64,000 nucleotides of DNA. Origin: F1-60-MAGs149 sp037133755. Its GTDB lineage: Bacteria > Actinomycetota > Thermoleophilia > Gaiellales > F1-60-MAGs149. The stretch is taken from contig JBAXNN010000006.1 in assembly GCA_037133755.1 (NCBI GenBank), positions 53,541 to 117,540 on the forward strand, written 5' to 3'. A program made the translations under genes and the position numbers. Every line of letters begins with the position of its first letter. The first letter of the stretch is position 1. The notes under the pieces are model-generated. The model searched no databases and had not been told where the DNA came from. It saw only the letters and a program-made list of their open reading frames with translations. Of this stretch, positions 34,305-41,254 are shown piece after piece.

Positions 34305-35459
34305 ATGGGAGCGACCGACGACACGCGGCGCTCCCTCGGACTCGTCGAGACGCAGCGGGTCGTCCTCTTCACCGAGGACGACCCGCTCGTGCTCGACTCG
34401 GGAGAGACCCTCTTTCCCGTCGAGGTGGCGTACGAGACCTACGGGGAGCGCGCAGCCGACGACCGTAACGTCGTCGTGATCTGCCATGCCCTCACGGGCG
34501 ACGCGCACGCCGCCGGCCACCACGGCGATCCCGAGCGCCCCGGCTGGTGGGACACGCTGATCGGCCCGGGCAAGCCCGTCGACACCGACCGGCTGTTCGT
34601 GATCTCGTCGAATCTCCTCGGCGGCTGTCAGGGCACGACCGGACCGTCATCGATTGATCCGGCCACGGGGACCCAGTACGGGCTGCGCTTCCCCCTGTTC
34701 ACGGTCTCGGATCTCGTCAAGGTTCATCGCAAGCTTCTCGCCCACCTCGGCATCTCGCGTGTGCTCGCTGCCGTGGGCGGCTCGCTCGGCGGCATGCAGG
34801 TGCTGCAGTGGGCCCTCGACCATCCCGACGAGCTGGAGAACGGCATCGTCGTTTGCGCAACGGCACGGCTGTCCGCGCAGAACATCGCCTTCAGCGCCGT
34901 GGCCCGCGCCGCGATCATGAACGACCCCGATTTCGCGGACGGCGACTACTACGCGACCGGGAGGGGGCCCGACCATGGCCTCTCCGTGGCGCGCATGATG
35001 GCGCACATCACCTACGTCTCCGAGGAGTCCATGCGGCAGAAGTTCGGCCGTCGCATTCAGGACCGTGACGAGCCGCGCTTCGGCCTCGGCGTGGACTTCC
35101 AAGTCGAGTCCTATCTGCAGCACCAGGGCAAGGCGTTCCTGGACCGCTTCGACGCCAACTCGTACCTGTACCTCACGCGCGTGATGGACTACTTCGACCC
35201 CTTCGCCGATGCGGTCGTCGTGCGCGAGCAGTTGGCGAAGCTGAAGACCAAGTTCCTCGTGCTTTCGTTCGACACCGACTGGCGCTTCGACACGTCGCAT
35301 TCGCGCGACATCGTTCGCACGTTGACCGCGTACCGCGTGCCCGTGACCTTCCGCGAGATCTCGTCGCCCCACGGCCATGACTCGTTCCTGCTTGACGTAC
35401 CGGAATACCACCGCACGGTTGCCGCGTATCTCGACCACGCCCTGGCGGAGAGCGCCTGA
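34305..35459 (+). CDS. metX: Homoserine O-acetyltransferase
   Basis: A 384-residue alpha/beta-hydrolase-fold acyltransferase. Motifs: VVICHALTGDAHAAG, NLLGGCQGTTGPSSIDP, the nucleophile elbow AVGGSLGGMQVLQW, and the C-terminal SFDTDWRFDTSHSRDI and SSPHGHDSFLLD containing the catalytic Asp and His. It acetylates homoserine for MetY next door. Whether acetyl- or succinyl-CoA is used depends on subtle residues, but pairing with metY favours acetyl. The stop overlaps the metW start (TGATG). Confidence 0.94.
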   Translation: MGATDDTRRSLGLVETQRVVLFTEDDPLVLDSGETLFPVEVAYETYGERAADDRNVVVICHALTGDAHAAGHHGDPERPGWWDTLIGPGKPVDTDRLFVISSNLLGGCQGTTGPSSIDPATGTQYGLRFPLFTVSDLVKVHRKLLAHLGISRVLAAVGGSLGGMQVLQWALDHPDELENGIVVCATARLSAQNIAFSAVARAAIMNDPDFADGDYYATGRGPDHGLSVARMMAHITYVSEESMRQKFGRRIQDRDEPRFGLGVDFQVESYLQHQGKAFLDRFDANSYLYLTRVMDYFDPFADAVVVREQLAKLKTKFLVLSFDTDWRFDTSHSRDIVRTLTAYRVPVTFREISSPHGHDSFLLDVPEYHRTVAAYLDHALAESA

Positions 35460-36049
35460 TGCGCGCCGACCACGACGTGATTGCCTCGCTCGTCCCCCCC
35501 GGCTCGCGCGTGCTCGACCTCGGCTGCGGTGACGGCACCCTGCTCGCAGAGTTGATTCGCCGCGGTGCCGATGGGCTCGGCGTCGAGATCTCCGACGAAG
35601 GCGTTCTCGCCTGTCTGCAGCGCGGCGTCCCGGTGCTGCAGGACGATATCGACAAGGGCCTCGGCGACCTCGAAGACGACTCGTTCGACATCGTGATCAT
35701 GTCGCTCACCCTGCAGGCCGTGCACCATCCTGCACTCGTGCTGCAGGAGATGAGCCGCGTGGGCCGCAAGAGCATCATCTCGTTTCCGAACTTCGCGCAC
35801 TGGCGCCTGCGCACGCAACTGGCGGCTAGCGGCCGGATGCCGGTCTCGCCGCTCCTCCCCTACACCTGGTACGAGACACCCAACATCCGCCTCTGCTCGA
35901 TCAAGGACTTCGAGGCACTGGCGCACGCCGAGGGATTCACCGTCGAGGAGCGCATCCTGCTGGACGAGGGCGGCAGCCGTGAGGGCGGCGTCGCCGAGCG
36001 GGCAGCCAACCTGCTGGCGGCAGGCGCGGTGTACCTCCTGCGGCGCTAG
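35459..36049 (+). CDS. metW: MetW-family methyltransferase-like protein
   Basis: A 196-residue SAM-dependent methyltransferase-fold protein: VLDLGCGDGTLLAEL (motif I), FDIVIMSLTLQAVHHPALVLQEMSRVGRKSIISFPNFAHWR (family signature), and TWYETPNIRLCSIKDFE. MetW is regularly coupled to metX and is thought to assist MetX. Overlaps metX by one base. Its stop overlaps, in the opposite orientation, the stop of the CsaA-like gene (CTAG), so there is no room for a terminator between the convergent units. Confidence 0.92.
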   Translation: MRADHDVIASLVPPGSRVLDLGCGDGTLLAELIRRGADGLGVEISDEGVLACLQRGVPVLQDDIDKGLGDLEDDSFDIVIMSLTLQAVHHPALVLQEMSRVGRKSIISFPNFAHWRLRTQLAASGRMPVSPLLPYTWYETPNIRLCSIKDFEALAHAEGFTVEERILLDEGGSREGGVAERAANLLAAGAVYLLRR

Positions 36050-36393
36050 GCGATCGGCGCGCCGGGTTCGGCGCTGTCGTCCACGTCGAGCAGCACCACG
36101 GTGCCGTCGGCCTGCACCGCGCCGAGCAGCAGGAACTCGCTGACGAAGCCTGCGATACGACGCGTGCCGAGGTTGATCGTCCCCACCACGCGGCGTCCCA
36201 CGAGCTCGTCGGCGGTGTAGTTCGTCACCTGTGCGCTGGTCCAGCGCGTACCGAGCTCCGGTCCGAAATCCACGCGGATCTGCCAGGCGGGCTTGCGCGC
36301 CTCCGGGAACTCCCGTACCTCGAGGACGACGCCAACGCGCATATCGACAGCCGCGAACGTGTCCACCGAGACGTCCGGTTTGGGGTTGATCAT
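36046..36393 (-). CDS. CsaA-like tRNA-binding-domain protein
   Basis: A 115-residue EMAP/tRNA-binding OB-fold protein like CsaA or the C-terminal domain of MetRS: FAAVDMRVGVVLEVREFPEARKPAWQIRVDFGPELGTRWTSAQVT, then VVGTINLGTRRIAGFVSEFLLLGA. CsaA is described as a chaperone-like factor in protein export and binds RNA. The ATG at 36393 lies six bases after a minus-strand TACCCT that overlaps the -10 of the divergent amine-oxidase gene. Confidence 0.87.
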   Translation of the reverse strand: MINPKPDVSVDTFAAVDMRVGVVLEVREFPEARKPAWQIRVDFGPELGTRWTSAQVTNYTADELVGRRVVGTINLGTRRIAGFVSEFLLLGAVQADGTVVLLDVDDSAEPGAPIA

Positions 36394-36399
36394 GCGGTC

Positions 36400-36409
36400 A
36401 GGGTACCGT
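36400..36409. promoter_or_regulatory. Overlapping divergent -10 elements
   Basis: AGGGTACCGT contains TACCCT on the minus strand (36405 to 36400), six bases before the ATG of the CsaA-like gene, and TACCGT on the plus strand (36404-36409), six bases before the ATG at 36416. The two hexamers share two base pairs, so the two promoters cannot be occupied together. Confidence 0.6.
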
Positions 36410-36415
36410 GTGCGC

Positions 36416-37663
36416 ATGAATGATCACTCCGCGATCGTGGTGGGCGCGGGCTTTTCGGGCCTGATCGCCGCCGAGGCCCTCGTCAACGCCGGGTGGGACG
36501 TCACGGTGCTCGAGGCGCGTGACCGCGTCGGTGGGCGCGCATGGACGGATCGTCTGTCGAATGGCGCGATCATCGAACGCGGCGCCGAGTGGGTCGAGGA
36601 CGTGCAGGTCGAAATGCTCGCGCTCTGCGAGCGACTTGGGATCCCGCTGGCGCGCACGGGCATGAGTTACCACAACCGCCTGCCCGTCGGTGGCCCTCCG
36701 GTGACCGAGGACGAGTTGGCGGCTGGTCGTGCCGCGCTGCGCGCACTGTTCGCCGAGCTCGGCGACGAGTCCTACGACATCTCGGTCGCCGACGCCATCG
36801 ACCGACTGGACGCTGTGGAGGGAGCCAAGGTGGCCTTCCGCGCCCGCATCGAGTGCACGAGCGGCGCACCCGCAACCGAGCTCGCGGCGTGGCACCTCCT
36901 CCATCTGGCCAGTGCGCCCGAGGAGGTCGACTCGCCGCGGATCGCGACCGGCAGCGACGCTCCCACGCGGGCCCTTGCCGACCTGCTGGGTGATCGCGTC
37001 CGACTGTCGGAGCCCGTCGAGGCAATCACCGTGGAGGCCACTGGCGTCACCGTCCGCACCGCGAAGGCCGAGTACCACGCCGCACACGTCGTCCTGGCTC
37101 TGCCAAAGCCCATCCTTGTGCAGGAGCCCTTTGCGTCGGTGCTACCGACCGCCGTGCGCGAGGTCGCCGAGACCTTCGGGGTGTCGCACGCAGCCAAGCT
37201 GTTCGTGCCGCTGGCCGGTGACCCCGCTCCGAGCGCGATCCTCGACACGCGGCGTGACTATTGGGTCTGGACGGCGAATCAAGGCGATGCGGGGCTGCGC
37301 CCCGTCCTCGCCGGGTTTGCGGGTTCCAAGCCCATGCTCGATCTGCTGGAGGTCGATCGCGACGGCACGACGTGGGCCCGGTCCGTTGCCGAGGTACGTC
37401 CCGATCTCGAACTCGATTTCGACAACGCGGGCACGCAGACCTGGGCGGACGATCCGTTCGCGCAGGGCATCTATACCCACGTCCGCCCGGGAGATCGTCC
37501 GAACGACGAGCTTCTGCGTCAACGCCATGGGCGCCTTGTCCTGGCGGGAGAGTTCACCGACGACGTCTGGTCTGGCTTCATGGAAGGTGCTATTCGCAGT
37601 GGCCAACGCGCCGCACACCTGCTCGATCCCTCCTTGCCGTCGCCGGCCGCCGGCTCGCACTAG
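36416..37663 (+). CDS. Flavin amine oxidase, canonical order
   Basis: A 415-residue cytosolic member of the monoamine/polyamine oxidase family. The FAD-binding start is conventional (AIVVGAGFSGLIAAEALVNAGWDVTVLEARDRVGGRAWTD) and the closing motif is C-terminal (AQGIYTHVRPGDRPND, LVLAGEFTDDVWSGFMEGAIRSGQRAA). It lacks a signal peptide. The residues around the flavin are normal in order, in contrast to its neighbour on the opposite strand. Leaderless start at 36416 behind TACCGT. Substrate (mono- or polyamine, or another C-N bond) is not predictable by eye. Confidence 0.86.
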   Translation: MNDHSAIVVGAGFSGLIAAEALVNAGWDVTVLEARDRVGGRAWTDRLSNGAIIERGAEWVEDVQVEMLALCERLGIPLARTGMSYHNRLPVGGPPVTEDELAAGRAALRALFAELGDESYDISVADAIDRLDAVEGAKVAFRARIECTSGAPATELAAWHLLHLASAPEEVDSPRIATGSDAPTRALADLLGDRVRLSEPVEAITVEATGVTVRTAKAEYHAAHVVLALPKPILVQEPFASVLPTAVREVAETFGVSHAAKLFVPLAGDPAPSAILDTRRDYWVWTANQGDAGLRPVLAGFAGSKPMLDLLEVDRDGTTWARSVAEVRPDLELDFDNAGTQTWADDPFAQGIYTHVRPGDRPNDELLRQRHGRLVLAGEFTDDVWSGFMEGAIRSGQRAAHLLDPSLPSPAAGSH

Positions 37664-37674
37664 CGACCCGACGC

Positions 37675-39024
37675 TTAGCCGAAGGCGGCTTCGAACACTT
37701 CGGCGGCCTCCGCGATGCACCTCGCGTCCGAGCGCGGACGTGCCGCAGCTGCCTCACCGGCGCTGAAGCCCACTACGACGGGCACCCCGAGCACGGGCGT
37801 CAGGTCGTACCACTCTGCCCATCGGCGTGCCGGGCCGCCAACGCAGCCAAGGACCTGGACTGCAGGCCACCATCGCGTCGCGTACTGCAAGATCACCTTC
37901 TCGAGCGAGCCTGTCGCCAGACCGTCCAGCGCACGCCGCACCGGACTGGGAAGTGGCGACACGACGAGAGCGCGGCGTTGCAGAATGCTCAGGGGCACGG
38001 CAACCACCACCGCGTCGGCCGCCACGACGTTGCCCGAGCGAAGGGTGATCTGAAAGGCTCCGTGCCCGTCGCCCTGCACGGCGCGGACCGGCGACGACAG
38101 TCGCACGTCGATGCCTTGCGCGAGGGCAGTTGGCACTACCTCGTAGCCGCCCTGCACGAGCGCATCGCCACCCACCTGCTCGTCCCCCTCGTACAAGGCG
38201 GCGGTCCCCAGCCGCTCAGGGCCGATGCCGTACTCCTGCGTCAGCGTGGTCTCGACAGCCCATCGATTAATCGCCGTCGGGATCCAGCCGGTCGCGCGCA
38301 GCACGTCGTGGGCCGATACGGCGACCGGGTAGGCGCGCTCCTCCATGTGCGTCACTGCTCGATCGACGCTCGCCCGGGCTGCAGCCAGCCCGGCGGGTTC
38401 GCCACCCGCCAGGTTCCGCACCCGCTCGTCGTCGTAGTTCGTCGACACGAGCGATGATCCGCCGCTCCGAACGAGTCGCGTAATGGGATTAGCGCGTACG
38501 CCGTGCACCCACGCTGCGCCAAGTTCGATGGGCACGCCCCACGAGGTGTCGGTATCGATGCGCCCGCCGATCCGGTCTCGTGCCTCGAACACGATCACCT
38601 TGGCGCCGGCGGCCCCGAGACGTTGCGCGGCGGCGAGCCCGGCGACGCCAGCGCCGATAACCACGACGGTGTCGCCAGCGATGTCCCCGTAATCCGCCAT
38701 GAGCACGTTTGCGGCGTGCCGTCCGGACGCATAGGCGCCTTGCACCGTCGCTGGATGGGTGGTGCTGGCATACTCGCCCGCCAACACCAGGCCACCATCC
38801 ACAACGCTGTCGGCAATCGTGTTGCGCACTGTCGGCGACGTGCCAACGGGAAGTGCGGAGTACGACCCGAGCGACCAAGGATCGGTATCCCAGCGGGTCA
38901 CGATGCCGCGTAGAGGACGCGTCGCCACGCGCTGGTCGCCGCAAGCTGCGAGTGCGCCTGGTCCCAACGAAGCCGCTACGAACGACGCTGCCAGAAACCC
39001 GCGACGAGTGACACGCGCGTCCAT
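37675..39024 (-). CDS. Exported flavin amine oxidase with circularly permuted FAD domain
   Basis: A 449-residue uninterrupted frame. Residues 1-28 are a twin-arginine signal (VTRRGFLAASFVAASL) with a lipobox ending at Cys28 (GALAAC), suggesting a lipoprotein exported folded with its flavin. Next, residues 40-109 hold what in polyamine oxidases is the C-terminal FAD-closing segment: TRWDTDPWSLGSYSALPVG and LVLAGEYASTTHPATVQGAYASGRHAAN. Only then comes the normal N-terminal Rossmann part, VVVIGAGVAGLAAAQRLG (GxGxxG at 124-129) and VFEARDRIGGRID, the substrate domain, and an end at VFEAAFG, where ordinary enzymes continue into the TRW..DP..GSYS segment. This is a circular permutation of the amine-oxidase fold. 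Activity is expected but unproven. Confidence 0.85.
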   Translation of the reverse strand: MDARVTRRGFLAASFVAASLGPGALAACGDQRVATRPLRGIVTRWDTDPWSLGSYSALPVGTSPTVRNTIADSVVDGGLVLAGEYASTTHPATVQGAYASGRHAANVLMADYGDIAGDTVVVIGAGVAGLAAAQRLGAAGAKVIVFEARDRIGGRIDTDTSWGVPIELGAAWVHGVRANPITRLVRSGGSSLVSTNYDDERVRNLAGGEPAGLAAARASVDRAVTHMEERAYPVAVSAHDVLRATGWIPTAINRWAVETTLTQEYGIGPERLGTAALYEGDEQVGGDALVQGGYEVVPTALAQGIDVRLSSPVRAVQGDGHGAFQITLRSGNVVAADAVVVAVPLSILQRRALVVSPLPSPVRRALDGLATGSLEKVILQYATRWWPAVQVLGCVGGPARRWAEWYDLTPVLGVPVVVGFSAGEAAAARPRSDARCIAEAAEVFEAAFG

Positions 39025-39052
39025 GCGCCAAGGATGCCAGCGCGGGTCGCAG

Positions 39053-39125
39053 TAGGGGCGCCTGGATTCGAACCAGGGCCTAACCGGTTATGAGCCGGCT
39101 GCTCTAACCGCTGAGCTACGCCCCT
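39053..39125 (-). tRNA. tRNA with CAU anticodon (probably elongator tRNA-Met)
   Basis: A 73-nt cloverleaf on the minus strand: acceptor AGGGGCG pairs with CGCCCCT, D arm GCTC/GAGC, anticodon loop CTCATAA (CAT complementary to plus 39090-39092), T arm CCTGG-TTCGAAT-CCAGG, discriminator A; CCA is not encoded. The A1:U72 pair and lack of the GGG/CCC anticodon-stem signature argue against initiator tRNA. A tRNA-Ile2 read by lysidine cannot be excluded. A TATCCT -10 lies nine bases upstream. Confidence 0.95.
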
Positions 39126-39134
39126 CCGAGTCAC

Positions 39135-39140
39135 AGGATA
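39135..39140 (-). promoter_or_regulatory. -10 element (TATCCT) of tRNA gene
   Basis: TATCCT on the minus strand, nine bases before the mature 5' end of the CAU tRNA. Confidence 0.5.
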
Positions 39141-39154
39141 GGTGGCGGTGCCCG

Positions 39155-39160
39155 TACCCT
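39155..39160 (+). promoter_or_regulatory. -10 element (TACCCT) of membrane-protein gene
   Basis: TACCCT, six bases (GTCGCT), GTG at 39167; leaderless layout. Confidence 0.55.
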
Positions 39161-39166
39161 GTCGCT

Positions 39167-40201
39167 GTGGCCCGCGTCAAGCCGACCCACCTCGTGATCG
39201 GCACACTCGGTGTGCTGATTATCGCCGGCACGTTTTTGATTGTGCTGCCCGAAGTCGCGTCGTACGGCAGCGTGATCGATCAGTTCCAGCGCCTCTCTCC
39301 CCGTGACATCGTGCTGCTCGTCGCTCTGGCCATCGCAAACGTTCTGACGTTCGCACCACCGCTCCAGGCCGCACTGCCGGGGCTGGGCTTTCGCCGCGCC
39401 CTCTCCACGTCACAGATCGCGGCGGCGTTTTCGCACGCGGTTCCCGGCGGGGATGCGCTCGGCGCCGGCGCACAGGTGGCGCTCTATCGTCGTTGGGGTT
39501 TCTCACCGCACGCCATCGCCGTGGCCCTCACGCTGGTGGGGTCGTTCAATGGCTTCTTCTTCGTCGTGCTGCCGCCGCTTGGCATCGTGCTGCTGCAGCT
39601 CGATGGCCGGCGCGAGACGGGCTTGCTCCTGCTCGCGCTGGCCGCGCTCGTGCTGCTGATCGGCATCGGCGGCGTCATCGTGGGCGTGATTCGCAGCGAC
39701 GACTCCGCGCGCCGGGCCGGTGCCATCGCTGCCCGACTCGCAGCTCCGGTCCTGCGTCTCGCTCGTCGGGGACCAGCGGGCGATTGGGGTGAGCACCTCG
39801 TCGGCTTCCGTCGTGAGGGGATCGACGTCCTTCGGAGGCGCTGGCTTGGCCTGTTGCTCGCAACGCTCCTCTCGAACCTTGCCGTGTTCGCCTGCGTGGT
39901 CGCCGCGCTGCGGGTCTGCGGTGCCAGCGCCGACCAGCTGTCCTGGCAGGAGATCCTCGTGGCGTGGTCACTCACGCGCCTCCTCCTCCTGATCCCGATC
40001 ACGCCAGGTGGGGTTGGCTTCGTCGAGCTCGGGATGACGGGACTGCTCGTGGCGTTCGGTGGGGATCACACCGCAGTCGTTGCCGGCGTGCTGCTCGAGC
40101 GTGCGCTCACGTTCATGCCGCCGATCATCATCGGCGTGATCTTCGGCGCACACCTCGGCGTCTCCCGCAAAGGCGGCATCAGCGACGCTCCGATCCCGTA
40201 G
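39167..40201 (+). CDS. Polytopic membrane protein, UPF0104/LPG-synthase-TM family
   Basis: A 344-residue integral membrane protein with about eight helices, starting VIGTLGVLIIAGTFLIVLPEV. It carries the family features of the lysylphosphatidylglycerol-synthase transmembrane/AglD-like group: FSHAVPGGDALGAGAQVALYRRWG after the second to third helices, and ITPGGVGFVELGMTGLLVAFG near the C-terminus. The group includes lipid flippases and transferase membrane halves; no catalytic domain is fused here. GTG start fixed by a -10 at six bases. Convergent with the kinase gene. Confidence 0.82.
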   Translation: MARVKPTHLVIGTLGVLIIAGTFLIVLPEVASYGSVIDQFQRLSPRDIVLLVALAIANVLTFAPPLQAALPGLGFRRALSTSQIAAAFSHAVPGGDALGAGAQVALYRRWGFSPHAIAVALTLVGSFNGFFFVVLPPLGIVLLQLDGRRETGLLLLALAALVLLIGIGGVIVGVIRSDDSARRAGAIAARLAAPVLRLARRGPAGDWGEHLVGFRREGIDVLRRRWLGLLLATLLSNLAVFACVVAALRVCGASADQLSWQEILVAWSLTRLLLLIPITPGGVGFVELGMTGLLVAFGGDHTAVVAGVLLERALTFMPPIIIGVIFGAHLGVSRKGGISDAPIP

Positions 40202-41164
40202 CTACTGCTGCGTGATGTCCGCGCTGCGACCAGGGGCGCCAGCCACGTCGAGTGCCCGCGTGGCGCGTGCCGTGACCAGCTGATACAGCACGAGCAGCTG
40301 GGTAATCGCCAGCGCGTCGGAACGGTAGAGATCCATGCCGCGTGTGAACTGCCCGAGCCGGTCAAGCTGCAGGTGGCGGGCGAAGTGCAGGCGACCCCAG
40401 ATGGCCCCCCCGATCCCCTGTGCCCGCCCGGGCGGCAGGAGCCCCGGCACCTTCAGAGGCTGCTCGCCGTGGGGCGGCGAGATAATCGTGAAGTCATCCT
40501 CGCCGTCGCCCCTCAGACCCGCCATATCCGGATGCGGCACGGTCGGGCGCAACAAGATCTCTGCATCGAGATTCTTATCGACGGGATTCTTGCCTTGCCG
40601 AAAGGTGATCACCAGATCGGCAAACGCGCGCTGTGGGCGCACCCACTTGACCGAATCACGCTCGCGTCGATCCATCTCGTCAAGCACCTCGTCCGTGGTG
40701 TAGCCGCGGCGCGTGGTGTCGCGCAACAGCTTCCACGAACGGCGGATCTCCTCTGGCGGATCCATGTAAACCGTGCAGTCGAAGCGGCGCCGCAGCTCGT
40801 CGGTCTGCAGGCAGAGCAGGCCATCAACCACCGTGTAGGACGCAGGCTGCAGGTACTCCGGCGGACCGAGGGTGCCATCCGTGTGCCGGTACGTCGGCTT
40901 GAGGACCGCCCGCTGCATCGTCAACGCCTCAAGATCCTGCGCCATGATGTCGAGGTAGTTGGCGTCGGGATCGAGCGGCGTGATGCCCATCACCCTGCGC
41001 TGCGCGCGGTCGTAGCGGTGGTAGTCGTCGGACGGCACGTGCGCGACCTGCTCCTCGCCGAGGACCCGAGCAAGGCCGCGCGTCAGCGTCGTCTTGCCGC
41101 TGGCCGAATCGCCGACGACGGCGAGCACCGTCGACTGAGCAACTCCTGCGCGCATCGCTGCCAT
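40202..41164 (-). CDS. Phosphoribulokinase/uridine-kinase-family protein
   Basis: About 320 residues. Walker A is VVGDSASGKTTLTRGL; the rest tracks class II phosphoribulokinases: HVPSDDYHRYDRAQRR, KPTYRHTDGTLGPPEYLQPASYTVVDGLLCLQTDELRRRFDCTVYMDPPEEIRRSWKLLRDTTRRGYTTDEVLDEMDRRERDS followed by RPQRAFADLVITF. No RuBisCO or other Calvin gene is in the window, so ribulose 5-phosphate may not be its substrate, or the partners lie elsewhere. Start taken at the ATG at 41164, 41155 being possible. The C-terminal third (GQFTRGMDLYRSDALAITQLLVLYQLV) is a helical extension. Confidence 0.75.
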   Translation of the reverse strand: MAAMRAGVAQSTVLAVVGDSASGKTTLTRGLARVLGEEQVAHVPSDDYHRYDRAQRRVMGITPLDPDANYLDIMAQDLEALTMQRAVLKPTYRHTDGTLGPPEYLQPASYTVVDGLLCLQTDELRRRFDCTVYMDPPEEIRRSWKLLRDTTRRGYTTDEVLDEMDRRERDSVKWVRPQRAFADLVITFRQGKNPVDKNLDAEILLRPTVPHPDMAGLRGDGEDDFTIISPPHGEQPLKVPGLLPPGRAQGIGGAIWGRLHFARHLQLDRLGQFTRGMDLYRSDALAITQLLVLYQLVTARATRALDVAGAPGRSADITQQ

Positions 41165-41242
41165 GCGGGAATGCTCGCAGGTTTGTGACAACACTGCCGA
41201 CAGCATCGTGACGAAATCCTGTTTCGAGCGTGGGAAACCGGG

Positions 41243-41248
41243 TAGGAT
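41243..41248 (+). promoter_or_regulatory. -10 element (TAGGAT) of diol dehydratase operon
   Basis: TAGGAT, six bases (CGCCAC), ATG at 41255. The implied leaderless transcript leaves no room for a cobalamin riboswitch. Confidence 0.6.
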
Positions 41249-41254
41249 CGCCAC

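Noticed and set aside
37675..39024. Frameshift, gene fusion or two-gene explanation for the odd domain order of the amine oxidase
   Set aside because: The reading frame is continuous, each half occurs once, codon usage is even, and both termini fall at natural breakpoints, so permutation explains it better than error.
39053..39125. Initiator tRNA-fMet
   Set aside because: It has an A1:U72 pair and lacks the three G-C anticodon-stem pairs characteristic of initiators.
41165..41254. Possible cobalamin riboswitch ahead of the B12-dependent dehydratase
   Set aside because: Only 90 bp are available and the -10 sits six bases before the ATG; no B12-box-like sequence seen.
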